This document shows positions 8,819 through 16,954 of a DNA stretch of 64,000 bases, piece by piece. The stretch covers positions 496,001-560,000 of the forward strand of contig JACKHV010000002.1 of NCBI GenBank assembly GCA_020638835.1, in the 5' to 3' direction. The notes under the pieces are model-generated. The model was not told the origin of the DNA and ran no database searches. It saw only the letters and a program-made list of their open reading frames with translations. The stretch comes from Planctomycetota bacterium (GTDB lineage: Bacteria > Planctomycetota > UBA1135 > GCA-002686595). The translations under genes and the position numbers were made by a program. The first letter of the stretch is position 1. The number at the start of each line of letters is the position of its first letter.

Positions 8819-10393
8819 ATGCGACAGCTCAACGTCCTCCTCTCGGTCCTGATCAGCGTCGCTCTGGCCGTCTTCGTCATGGAGATCGGCCTGCGAGTCG
8901 CGGGATTCGGCTTCCCCGAGACGCTCAACCACTTCGACCCGGACACCGGCTGGTCGAAGAATCCCGGCGCGAAGGTCCACAGCAAGACGCGCGACTACGA
9001 CGTCGTCCTCGAGATCAACCAGCTCGGCCTGCGCGACGACCCGATGGCCTCGCCGGCCAAGACCGAGGACAACGTCTTCCGCGTGCTGTTCCTCGGCGAC
9101 TCGTTCACGCTCGGCTCGACGGTGGACCGCGAGGACCTCTTCGTCGACCAGCTCGAGCGCTGGTGGCGCGCGGAGGAACGCCGCGCCGAGACGATCAACG
9201 CCGGCACCGAGGGTTGGTCCACCGACCAGGAAGCGCGCTGGTTCGAAGTGCACGGCGCGGCTTACCAACCGGACGTCGTGCTGCTCGCGACCTACGAGAA
9301 CGACCTCTACTGGTGCGGCCAGACCGACTACTTCGGCAAGTCCAAGCCGCGCTACGCGGCCGACGGCACGCTGGAGGCGCGCGAGCTGCCGGAGACGGCG
9401 CCCACGCACGGCCTGAAGAAGTCCGCCATCCTGCGCTTCCTCGGTGCGCTGCTCGGTCCGCGCGGCGGTGGTCCCTTCAGCTTCACGCCCGAGGGCGGCG
9501 ACAAGTCGATCCTGGCGGAGTTCGGTGCGCTGCTCGTGAAGCAACCCGACTTCATGGCCGACGCGGAGGCGCGTGCGAAGGGGTCGCTGATCGCGCTGAA
9601 GCGCGCCGTCGACGCGGCGGGCGCGAAGCTCGTGATCGTGCCGATCCCCTCGCACGCCGCGGTCGACGAGGACTTCGCCGCCGACTTCGGCGAGTCGACC
9701 CTCGGCCTCCCGCGCGAAGCGTGGGACCCAGAGCGCCCGGTCGAGACCTACATCCGCTTCGCCGACGAGCTTGGCGTTCCGTACGTCGACGTCCGCAACG
9801 CCCTGCGCGCGCGCATCGCGGACGGGGAGCGCCTCTACCACCGCGTCGACTGGCACCTGAACCCCGCGGGCAACCGCGCGCTGGCGTCGGTGTTGCACGA
9901 CCGCCTCGACGATCCCGCGCTCGGCGTGTTCCCCTCGGGGCACCTCGCGCGCACCAAGCAGCCGCTGCCGACCGTACCCCACGAGGGCGGCGCGCCGACG
10001 TGGCTCTACGTCTACCTCGTGCTGTGGGTGCTGCTCTCGGCGCTCTACGCCGCGAACTACCGCGACGAACCGCTGTGGCGCGTCCCGCTGCAGGTCGGCG
10101 GACTGCTCGCGATGATCTTCACGATCGTGATCGTCGGCGGCGGCCTGCTGCGGCAGCTCCCGCCTAGCATCGCGATGGCCGCCGGCTGGATCTTCGTCCT
10201 GGCGATCCTGGGCTTCGTGCTCTACAAGCTCGGGAGGCGCGTCGGCACGATCGCCGAGCTGATCTCCGCCTTCACCCGCCGCGGGCACTGGTACCTGATG
10301 CCGCTGCTGGTGATCCTCCTGACGATCGGCTCCCTGCTGGTGGTCGCCGCCAGCTCGCCCTTCGTCGCGCCCTTCATCTACACGCTGTTCTAG
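8819..10393 (+). CDS. SGNH/GDSL hydrolase fused to a multi-pass membrane domain with a DUF5989-like C-terminus
   Basis: This 524-residue protein has an N-terminal membrane anchor (about 6-28) and then an SGNH esterase/acyltransferase-like domain (about 85-360). Block I is FLGDSFTLG with Ser95 as nucleophile; the block V catalytic pair is Asp344/His346 in DWHLNPAGN. Four hydrophobic segments follow (about 395-415, 428-448, 450-470, 492-515). The extreme C-terminus, with LIxxFxRRGxWYLMPL and ending SPFVAPFIYTLF, matches the DUF5989 family as I remember it, which is normally a separate protein of about 50 residues. The fusion ties an extracytoplasmic esterase or transferase to that membrane peptide and to the adjacent carbamoyltransferase. 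Modification of a surface glycan is the likely role, unproven. Confidence 0.85.
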   Translation: MRQLNVLLSVLISVALAVFVMEIGLRVAGFGFPETLNHFDPDTGWSKNPGAKVHSKTRDYDVVLEINQLGLRDDPMASPAKTEDNVFRVLFLGDSFTLGSTVDREDLFVDQLERWWRAEERRAETINAGTEGWSTDQEARWFEVHGAAYQPDVVLLATYENDLYWCGQTDYFGKSKPRYAADGTLEARELPETAPTHGLKKSAILRFLGALLGPRGGGPFSFTPEGGDKSILAEFGALLVKQPDFMADAEARAKGSLIALKRAVDAAGAKLVIVPIPSHAAVDEDFAADFGESTLGLPREAWDPERPVETYIRFADELGVPYVDVRNALRARIADGERLYHRVDWHLNPAGNRALASVLHDRLDDPALGVFPSGHLARTKQPLPTVPHEGGAPTWLYVYLVLWVLLSALYAANYRDEPLWRVPLQVGGLLAMIFTIVIVGGGLLRQLPPSIAMAAGWIFVLAILGFVLYKLGRRVGTIAELISAFTRRGHWYLMPLLVILLTIGSLLVVAASSPFVAPFIYTLF

Positions 10394-10404
10394 CCCCCCG
10401 CGCC

Positions 10405-10581
10405 ATGAACGAACACGACCGAGACGACGACCCGCGCCCGCCGGCCGACGAGGAAGGCGGCTTCTTCGCCGAGTACTGGATCTGGATCCTCGCGCCGCTC
10501 GTGCTGATCATGGGCGCGCTGCTCTACATGGTGTTCTTCATGGGCGGCGACGACTCGCCCTTCACGTACAACATCATGTGA
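10405..10581 (+). CDS. Small single-pass membrane protein ending the carbamoyltransferase operon
   Basis: This 58-residue protein is 11 bp behind the SGNH-DUF5989 gene on the same strand. Its first 20 residues are acidic and Pro-rich (DRDDDPRPPADEE). A hydrophobic segment with aromatic residues (about 22-48: AEYWIWILAPLVLIMGALLY) and the tail DDSPFTYNIM follow. The ending SPFxYxxx mirrors the SPFVAPFIYTLF end of the preceding protein, so it may be a second DUF5989-like peptide. The start is the first ATG after the upstream stop; the stop is followed 20 bp later by a perfect hairpin. Coding nature is supported by operon position, membrane topology and this similarity. Confidence 0.72.
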   Translation: MNEHDRDDDPRPPADEEGGFFAEYWIWILAPLVLIMGALLYMVFFMGGDDSPFTYNIM

Positions 10582-10601
10582 GCGGATCACGCGCTCCGAA
10601 C

Positions 10602-10646
10602 GCGAAGGCGGCCTGCAGCGGTGATTCCGCTGCAGGCCGCCTTCGC
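10602..10646. terminator. Perfect 20-bp hairpin between convergent genes
   Basis: The arms 10602-10621 and 10627-10646 are perfectly complementary over 20 bp around the loop TGATT. They separate the forward carbamoyltransferase operon from the reverse DUF805 gene, whose stop is 14 bp away. No T-run follows on either side. A bidirectional terminator is the simplest reading. Confidence 0.7.
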
Positions 10647-10659
10647 TCGTGTGCCGAGC

Positions 10660-11067
10660 CTACGCGACGTCGGGCCAGACGTCGCCTTCGTCGGCGTCCG
10701 GGTTCTTCGGGTTGACGCCGAAGCGGTTCGAGCCGTGCGTGCCGTCGAGGCACATCAGCACGAGGAACCAGATCCAGCCGAGGATCGGGATCAGGTTGAT
10801 CAAGAGCCACCAGCCGGAGCGATCGGTGTCGTGAAGTCGGCGGATGCCGACGGCCAGCGACGGGATGAGCACGGCGAGCGAGTACACGGTGTTGAGGATG
10901 GCGATCCCCTGAGATCCGTCCCAGGCGTAGCCGAACACCAGCGAGTCCACGAAGGTGAGCGCCAGGCTGATCAACCAGTTGAACAGCACGAACATCCAGT
11001 ACTCCTTCCGTCGTGCGCGACCGGTGAAGACGGCGTACTTCTTCAGGACTTCCAGGTACCAGTTCAT
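10660..11067 (-). CDS. DUF805 family membrane protein (upstream paralogue B)
   Basis: This 135-residue integral membrane protein has the DUF805 signature: an N-terminal MNWYLEVLKKYAVFTGRAR block, RRKEYWMF before the first membrane segment, a central RRLHDTDRSGWW motif and a C-terminal GSNRFGxNP block. Four transmembrane segments are apparent. The biochemical function of the family (YhaH-like) is unknown. Its C-terminus EGDVWPDVA is shared with the adjacent paralogue at 11228-11743. Confidence 0.88.
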   Translation of the reverse strand: MNWYLEVLKKYAVFTGRARRKEYWMFVLFNWLISLALTFVDSLVFGYAWDGSQGIAILNTVYSLAVLIPSLAVGIRRLHDTDRSGWWLLINLIPILGWIWFLVLMCLDGTHGSNRFGVNPKNPDADEGDVWPDVA

Positions 11068-11227
11068 GCTGCGTGCTCCTCTTGGCGGCTGTGGGAACGA
11101 CCATCCGTTCCGCTTGCGCCGATCCTAGCCAACGCGGGCGCGGCGGATCCATGCCCCGCAGCGTACCGAAAGGACACACAGCGCCGGATTCCGCGTGATC
11201 GCGAGCGATCCGGGCGAGGAGCCGCGC

Positions 11228-11743
11228 TCAGGCGACGTCCGGCCAGACGTCCCCGTCCTCGTCCTGCGCGCCGAGGGGGTCGGCGCCGTAGCGGTTCGAG
11301 CCGCTCGTCCCCTTCAAGCAGAACATGACGAAGAGGATCAGCCAGCCGGCCACGATGAAGACCCCCGCGCCCACCAGGACCGGGTGCATCGGATCGGAGA
11401 GTCCGAAGCGGTCCGCCTCGCCCACCATCCGCAGCAACCCGACCAGCCAGGCCACGGCTTGCGGGACGAGCACGATCGAGAGCCACCAACCAGTGCGGTC
11501 GAGGTCGTGCAATCGCCGCGCCTGGACCGCGATCGAGGGCAGCAGGACCGCCAGCCCATAGACGCTCGAGAGTCCGATGCTGGCCTGCGCGGCCACCTCC
11601 AGGCTGCCGCGGAGCAGTACGTCGAGGCCGAACAGCACGGCGCTGATCAGCGTGTTGACCAGCACGAACATCCAGTACTCCTTGCGCCGCGCTCGTCCGC
11701 GGAACACGGCGTAGTTCTCGAGGACCTTCAGGTACCAGTTCAT
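11228..11743 (-). CDS. DUF805 family membrane protein (paralogue A, longer)
   Basis: This 171-residue protein has the same order of motifs as its neighbour: MNWYLKVLENYAVF, RRKEYWMF, RRLHDLDRTGWW and GSNRYGADP, then the tail DGDVWPDVA. It is longer because of an insertion of about 25 residues between the third and fourth membrane segments. The two genes lie 160 bp apart on the same strand and are best explained by tandem duplication. The polysaccharide deacetylase gene stops 30 bp upstream of its start. Function unknown. Confidence 0.88.
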   Translation of the reverse strand: MNWYLKVLENYAVFRGRARRKEYWMFVLVNTLISAVLFGLDVLLRGSLEVAAQASIGLSSVYGLAVLLPSIAVQARRLHDLDRTGWWLSIVLVPQAVAWLVGLLRMVGEADRFGLSDPMHPVLVGAGVFIVAGWLILFVMFCLKGTSGSNRYGADPLGAQDEDGDVWPDVA

Positions 11744-11773
11744 GCGAGCGAAACGGGGCGGAAGGGAAGACCA

Positions 11774-12835
11774 CTACTCGGACAGATCCACGCCGAAGCC
11801 GCGCAGCCACTCGAAGCCGCCGCGCGCCTCGCAGGCGATCAGCGCCGTGTCGGCGTCCTCGTCGATCATCAGGCGCTTCAAGCGGAAGGGATCCGTGCGC
11901 GCGGTGTTCGTGCCGGCGTGCGTCGTGACGGCGTTCTCGAAGCCCGCGTCGCGCGCCGCCGCGACCGAGTGTTCGTTCCAGTCCCACGCGCGCCCGAAGG
12001 GATAGGCGAAGCTCACGGCATCGAAGCCCAAGGCGGCCTTCATCGCGGCGCGTCCTTCGCCGACCTCGCTACGCTGCCTTTCGGGTGAGAGCGTGCTCAG
12101 CACGTGGTGGTGCACCGTGTGCCCGCCGAGCTCGATTCCAGTCTCCGCCAGCGCGCGCGCGTCGTCCCAGTCCATGTAGAGCGTCCGGCAGAGCTCCGCC
12201 GGATCACCACCCAGCGACTCGAGTACGGCCCGGACGCTCCGGTCGCGGTCCTCGGGGTCGGCCTCGTACTTCAGCACGCGCTTCAGCAAGTACGTCAGGC
12301 GCTCGCCGCCGGCCAAGACGTTCGCGAGCTTCGCCCGCGTCTCCGCGTCCCGCGAGTGCGAGAGGTAACGCGTCACGAAGTCCTCGTGCGTCGTCTTCTC
12401 GAGGCACAGGAAGAACTCGTGCGACCAGTTCACGCGTCCGTCGTCGAGCGGCGCCGTCTCGAGGTAGATCGTCGCCGGCGCGCCGAGGTCCTGCAGCAAG
12501 GGCAGCAGCGCGACGCGGTTGTCCTTGTAGCCGTCGTCCATGGTCAGCGCGACCATCGAGCGGCCCGCCTCGCCCGACGCGAGCCGGCGCATGCCTTCCG
12601 CCACCGTGACGAGGTCGCAGTCGCGGCGCAGGCGCTCGAGCAAGGCCCGCAGCTTCCCGCCCTCGATCTTCATGTCCTTCGGCAGGAAGCCGTTGTGTAC
12701 GTCGCACGTCACGCAGTGACCGGCGAGGATCGTCAAGCGACGCGGCGCACGACGATTCGTCCACGCGCCGAGCGGCGTGTGCGCCACGAGCCGCGCCCAG
12801 ACCGAGCGCGCGATCAGCTTCAAGCGATGCTTCAT
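11774..12835 (-). CDS. Polysaccharide deacetylase family protein (NodB-homology, CE4)
   Basis: This 353-residue protein has the NodB-fold motifs: MVALTMDDGYKDN (the TxDDGY metal/catalytic motif 1), GHTVHHHVLS (motif 2, H-x-x-x-H type) and VSFAYPFGRAWD (motif 3, with a PFG-type turn). It would remove N- or O-acetyl groups from a sugar polymer or lipid-linked precursor. No signal peptide is seen, so it may act on the cytoplasmic side. The start at ATG 12835 overlaps the stop of the GNAT gene by one base (TGATG), implying translational coupling. It is the last gene of the polysaccharide locus. Confidence 0.87.
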   Translation of the reverse strand: MKHRLKLIARSVWARLVAHTPLGAWTNRRAPRRLTILAGHCVTCDVHNGFLPKDMKIEGGKLRALLERLRRDCDLVTVAEGMRRLASGEAGRSMVALTMDDGYKDNRVALLPLLQDLGAPATIYLETAPLDDGRVNWSHEFFLCLEKTTHEDFVTRYLSHSRDAETRAKLANVLAGGERLTYLLKRVLKYEADPEDRDRSVRAVLESLGGDPAELCRTLYMDWDDARALAETGIELGGHTVHHHVLSTLSPERQRSEVGEGRAAMKAALGFDAVSFAYPFGRAWDWNEHSVAAARDAGFENAVTTHAGTNTARTDPFRLKRLMIDEDADTALIACEARGGFEWLRGFGVDLSE

Positions 12836-13944
12836 CAGCCCATCGTCTCGTCGTCGCGGTCGCCGTCGGTGAAGTACCAGCGACTCGTGTCGCGCGCCGC
12901 GGTCACCAAGGGGTGATCCGGCTCGTGCGGGTACAGGATCACGATCAGGTGGTTGTCGGACTTCGGCGCTTGGAAGCCGGCAGCGCGCAGTCGAGTCTCC
13001 CACCACGTTCCGTCGAGCGCCGTCGCTTGCACGTACGACGCGCCTGCCGCCGAGAGGTGCACGAGCGCGCCTTCGAACGCCGCCGCGAGAGCCTTCGGAT
13101 CCGGTGCCAGCGCGTCGACGAGGAAGCCCGCGGGGCTGCCGGGGCGCGGCAGCTCGATCACGACGTAGCCGTGGAAGCGATCGTCGCGGTCGTACACGCC
13201 GAAGGCGCGGTGCCGGCCGGACGGATTGCGCAGGAAGCGCCAGTCGAGGTAGTCCGCGTCGCGACGCACCATGAAGGCGAAGTCGCGCTCGACGCGCTGC
13301 GAGAGTTCGTCGACCTCGTGCGGGAAGGAGTCGAGCGGGCGCACCTCGTAGCCCGATCCGGCGCGCTTGCGCAACTTGCGCCGCGCCAGACGCCCCGCCG
13401 CTGCCGCCATCGGCACGAGCATCGCACGCAGCCGACCATCGACGAGCCGCGCCTTGCGACTCGCGGCGTCCGAGCGCAGCACGAAGGTGAACGGGCGCAC
13501 CTTGCCGACCGTCTCCCAACCGAGCTTCTGGAAGATGTGCGCCGAGCGCCGGTTCGGCAGCCCGAAGACGAGCGCCCAGCCGAGCCGCGCGACCTCGCGC
13601 ATGCAGGCCGCGTCGAGGCCGCTGAAGATCCCGCGCCCGCGCCAGTCGGGATGCGTCATCACGTCGCCGGTCTGGCCGACGAGACTCGCCTGCTCGCGGT
13701 CGCCGTGCGGAACGGCGAGGCGCGGCGAACAAGCGTAGCCGCAGATTCCCTCGCCGCCGGGCGGACGCGACACGAGGCTCACGGCGGCGCCGTGCGGGTT
13801 GCGGTCGTAGCGCCACGCGAGGTCGTCGGCATCGACGTCCTTCTTGAAGCACGCGTTGAAGAGGCGCGCCTGCTCCGCGCGCTCCGCCGGCGTGCAGAGC
13901 GCGACGGTCAGCGCGTCGTCGGGGATGTCCTCGGGCTTCGGCAT
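12835..13944 (-). CDS. GNAT-family N-acetyltransferase-like protein
   Basis: This is a 369-residue protein. The N-terminal half (about 10-150) has the acetyl-CoA-binding pattern of GNAT enzymes, with THPDWRGRGIFSGL (Q/RxxGxG/A) and a following helix, then ALVFGLPNRRSAHIFQKLGW. The C-terminal half includes DADYLDWRFLRNP and looks like a second, degenerate acyltransferase-type domain. Such two-part GNAT proteins are common beside deacetylases in polysaccharide loci. It may acylate an amino sugar or peptide in that pathway, but the substrate cannot be read from sequence. Confidence 0.78.
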   Translation of the reverse strand: MPKPEDIPDDALTVALCTPAERAEQARLFNACFKKDVDADDLAWRYDRNPHGAAVSLVSRPPGGEGICGYACSPRLAVPHGDREQASLVGQTGDVMTHPDWRGRGIFSGLDAACMREVARLGWALVFGLPNRRSAHIFQKLGWETVGKVRPFTFVLRSDAASRKARLVDGRLRAMLVPMAAAAGRLARRKLRKRAGSGYEVRPLDSFPHEVDELSQRVERDFAFMVRRDADYLDWRFLRNPSGRHRAFGVYDRDDRFHGYVVIELPRPGSPAGFLVDALAPDPKALAAAFEGALVHLSAAGASYVQATALDGTWWETRLRAAGFQAPKSDNHLIVILYPHEPDHPLVTAARDTSRWYFTDGDRDDETMG

Positions 13945-14090
13945 GGGTCGCTGGCGCCTCACCCTACGGTCCGGACGGCGGCGCTGGAATCCCGCAGGGC
14001 CCCGACTCGCGCACTTCGTCCGCCGGAACGAGGACGGCCGCCCCGCGCGTCGTGCGGAGCGGCCGTCGGTTCGATCGTGAGCGCCCGAGA

Positions 14091-15503
14091 TCAGGCGGTC
14101 TCGCGCGCGTGCACGTTGCTGGACTGCGGCGGCGGCACCAGGCCGATCGCGCGGCCGAGGCGCTTGCGCCCGTACACCGGGTTCTCGAGGTAGTACATCA
14201 TGCGCTCCATGAATCGGCGCCCGCGCTGCGAGTAGCCGTAGTACCACTTCTCGTAGGAGCGGACCATGTTCTTGCGCAGCTCCTCGAGCTCGAGCTGGGT
14301 GAAGTGTTCGTGCTTGTACGCGGAGCGGTTCGACGAGACGTAGTTCTCGCGCAAGTCCTCGACGTCGATGTTCGCGAGGTAACCGTCCCACGACTCCGTG
14401 CCGACGAGCGGGTTGAACACCGACACGCGGACGAGGTCCGGTCCCGCGAGGCGCAGCACCTTCTCCGTCTCCTCGATGTCCTGCTTCGTTTCGCCCGGGC
14501 TACCGACGATCAGGTAGACCTTCGCCCAGATGCCGGCGCGGCGCGTCATCTTCGCGGCCTCGACGATCTGTTCCGGCGTGAGGTCCTTCTTGAGCACGTC
14601 CAGCATGCGCTGGCTGCCCGATTCCCAGCCGTAGTAGATGCGGCGGCAACCGGCGCGGTGCATGTGCTTGAGCAGCGGGTAGTCGACGCAGTCCGCGCGC
14701 GTGTTCGCGATCCACTCGAACTTCAGGCCGCGGCGGATGATCTCGTCGCACATCTCGTGGATGCGCTTCTTGCGCAGCGTGAGGATCTCGTCGACGAACA
14801 GCACCACGCCGGGGTTGTACGTCTTCACGATCGCCTCGAGTTCGTCGACGATCAGTTCCGTCGAGCGCACGCGGAAGCCGCGACCCGTGAGTTCCTTCTG
14901 GCAGAAGATGCACTTGAAGGGGCATCCGCGCGTCGTGAAGATGTACGCGAGACGCTCGGGGTTGAGCTTGAAGAAGGTCTCCATCGGCAGCAGGTGCCGC
15001 GCGGGCATCGGCAGCTCGTCGAGCTTCTTGATCAGCGGCGGCGCCGGGTTGTCGATCCACAGCTCACCGTCGCGCAGCGCGGCGAGGCCGGGCACCGCGG
15101 CGAGCTCGTCGTCGACGCCGCCTTCGAGCGCCTCGAGGAACTGCGGCAGCGTCTCCTCGCACTCGCCCTTGATCACGTAGTCGAAGTGACCGGAGTCGAG
15201 GAAGATGCCCTGGTCGACCGACGCGTGCGGGCCCCCCATCACGGTGATCTTCCCGCGCTCCTTCGCGTACTTCGCCCAGGCGATCGCGCGCCGGATGTTC
15301 GGGGTGAGCGCGCCGAAGCCGATGATGTCGTTCCGCTCGATGGCGGCCTTCATCTCGGAGTCGGTCAGGATGCGCTCGTCGCTGAGCTCGATCGGGTGTC
15401 CGGCCTGCTCGACGGCGGCGCCGAGGTAGGTCAGGCCCAGCAGCATCGCCAGGGGGTCTTCCTGGACGTGCGGCTTGACGTAGGTGAGGAGCGTCTTGCG
15501 CAT
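14091..15503 (-). CDS. B12-binding domain radical SAM protein
   Basis: This 470-residue protein has an N-terminal cobalamin-binding-type Rossmann region (about 1-140) and a radical SAM domain with the cluster motif in TTRGCPFKCIFCQKE (CxxxCxxC). A KVYLIVGSPGETKQD segment and a C-terminal helical region follow. Members of this large class modify lipids, sugars or natural products, often by methylation or ring chemistry; the reaction here is unknown. ATG 15503 is chosen because MRKTLLTYVKP begins the conserved domain. It sits alone between the GNAT and GT4 genes. A second protein of the same architecture is encoded at 47519-48928. Confidence 0.85.
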   Translation of the reverse strand: MRKTLLTYVKPHVQEDPLAMLLGLTYLGAAVEQAGHPIELSDERILTDSEMKAAIERNDIIGFGALTPNIRRAIAWAKYAKERGKITVMGGPHASVDQGIFLDSGHFDYVIKGECEETLPQFLEALEGGVDDELAAVPGLAALRDGELWIDNPAPPLIKKLDELPMPARHLLPMETFFKLNPERLAYIFTTRGCPFKCIFCQKELTGRGFRVRSTELIVDELEAIVKTYNPGVVLFVDEILTLRKKRIHEMCDEIIRRGLKFEWIANTRADCVDYPLLKHMHRAGCRRIYYGWESGSQRMLDVLKKDLTPEQIVEAAKMTRRAGIWAKVYLIVGSPGETKQDIEETEKVLRLAGPDLVRVSVFNPLVGTESWDGYLANIDVEDLRENYVSSNRSAYKHEHFTQLELEELRKNMVRSYEKWYYGYSQRGRRFMERMMYYLENPVYGRKRLGRAIGLVPPPQSSNVHARETA

Positions 15504-15661
15504 GGTTCGGTGCGGACTCGGGGGGAGGGAGTCTTCGGGGTGCGGGCGTGGTGCAGGAACTCTCAAAGTCCCCGCACGCCCGTGCGGTGCCTCAAAATCT
15601 ACCCTGCACGGAAGGTTCTGGCAACGCGAGGCGGTGAGCCCCCCGGAAGCTCACGCGAAGC

Positions 15662-16954
15662 CTATCGGCCGCCGGGGGCCCCGGGCTGCAGCCCCCTCCG
15701 GCCCGCGGCCTCCCGCGCGAGCCGGTATTCCTCGAGGAAGTCGTCCGTGAGGCGCTCGATCGTGAAGTGGGCCTCCAAGCGGGCCCGGCCGGCCTCCCCC
15801 ATGTGATTCGAGAGTCCGGGGTCTCGAAGCAGCCGCGCGATCGCCTCGGCGTAGGCCGGGACGTCGAAGGGGTTCTCGATGGCGCCGCTGACGCCGTCCT
15901 CGACCACTTCGCGGCTGCCGCCGAAGGTCGTCGCGACGACCGGCTTGGCGTGTTCCATCGCCTCGAGGTTCACCATCCCGAAGGTGTCGAAGCAGATCGA
16001 CGGGGTGACGAAGACGTCGGTCGCGGCGTACGCGGCTTGCAGCTCGTCGCCGTCGAGCCAGCCGACTGGGACGACGAGGCCGTCGACGCCGAGCTCGCGC
16101 GCCATCGGCTCGAAGCCGTCGCGGTAGATCGACTCGCGGCCCATCACGAGCAGCCGCAGATCGGGGAACTCGGGCGCGAGCACCGCGAGCATGCGCAGCA
16201 GCTGCGCGACGCCCTTCTGCTCGTGCAGGCGACCGCCGATCGCGACGATGCGCTTGCCGGAGAGCCCGTGCTTCGCGCGGAAGGCATCGACTTCGGCGGG
16301 GGTCGGCAGCCGGTCGCGCTCGCGGATCGCGTTGTGCACGGTGCGGTCGACGCGGATGCCGTTCGCGGAGATCGCGCGGCCGAGCTCGTCGGAGACGACG
16401 GTGAAGCGGTCGACGTCGCGCTCGAGCACCGCGCGAATGCGCGCGTTGCGGCCGGGGCGATAGCGCAGGCGCTGGCACGGGATGCACTTCGACCAATGCG
16501 CGGGGTAGTCGCGCTCGAGACCGCCCGCCGCTTCGCCGCCGTGGAAGCAGGTGAGCTTCTGGTAGCAGAAGGTCATCACGTCGTGCGCCGTGAAGACCAC
16601 GCCCGCGCCGCTCTCCCGCGCGGCGGTGAGGCTGGCGTAGCCGAGGTGCGTGTGGATCAGGTGGCTGTGGACGACGTCGGGCTTCCACTCGGCCAGCACG
16701 CTCCGCACGTCCGCGCGCACGCGAGGGTTGTCGAGCGAGACCCACGCGCGGTAGCGCAGCGCGTAGTCCGAGTACGCGTGGAAGACCGGCGTACCCTCGA
16801 TCTCGGTCCAGCCGCGCCGGGCGGGATCCTGCGTGACCGACAGCACCGCGGCTTCGTGCCCGCGCGCGCGCAAGCACTCGGCGTGCTGGTACATCTGCCG
16901 GATCGACGACCCGATGCGCGGATCCGAGAGCTCGTTCAGGAAGAGGATCCGCAC
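15662..16954 (-). CDS. Glycosyltransferase family 4 (GT-B fold)
   Basis: This 430-residue protein starts MRILFLNELSDPRIGSS (GTG start at 16954) and contains the GT4 C-terminal nucleotide-sugar site with FDTFGMVNLEAMEHAKPVV (the E-x7-E region). A cysteine cluster, FCYQKLTCFHG then KCIPCQR at about 135-170, may bind a metal. The gene overlaps the flippase gene by 19 bp, which indicates coupling. It should add a sugar to the lipid-linked repeat unit. Donor and acceptor cannot be inferred. Confidence 0.85.
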   Translation of the reverse strand: MRILFLNELSDPRIGSSIRQMYQHAECLRARGHEAAVLSVTQDPARRGWTEIEGTPVFHAYSDYALRYRAWVSLDNPRVRADVRSVLAEWKPDVVHSHLIHTHLGYASLTAARESGAGVVFTAHDVMTFCYQKLTCFHGGEAAGGLERDYPAHWSKCIPCQRLRYRPGRNARIRAVLERDVDRFTVVSDELGRAISANGIRVDRTVHNAIRERDRLPTPAEVDAFRAKHGLSGKRIVAIGGRLHEQKGVAQLLRMLAVLAPEFPDLRLLVMGRESIYRDGFEPMARELGVDGLVVPVGWLDGDELQAAYAATDVFVTPSICFDTFGMVNLEAMEHAKPVVATTFGGSREVVEDGVSGAIENPFDVPAYAEAIARLLRDPGLSNHMGEAGRARLEAHFTIERLTDDFLEEYRLAREAAGRRGLQPGAPGGR

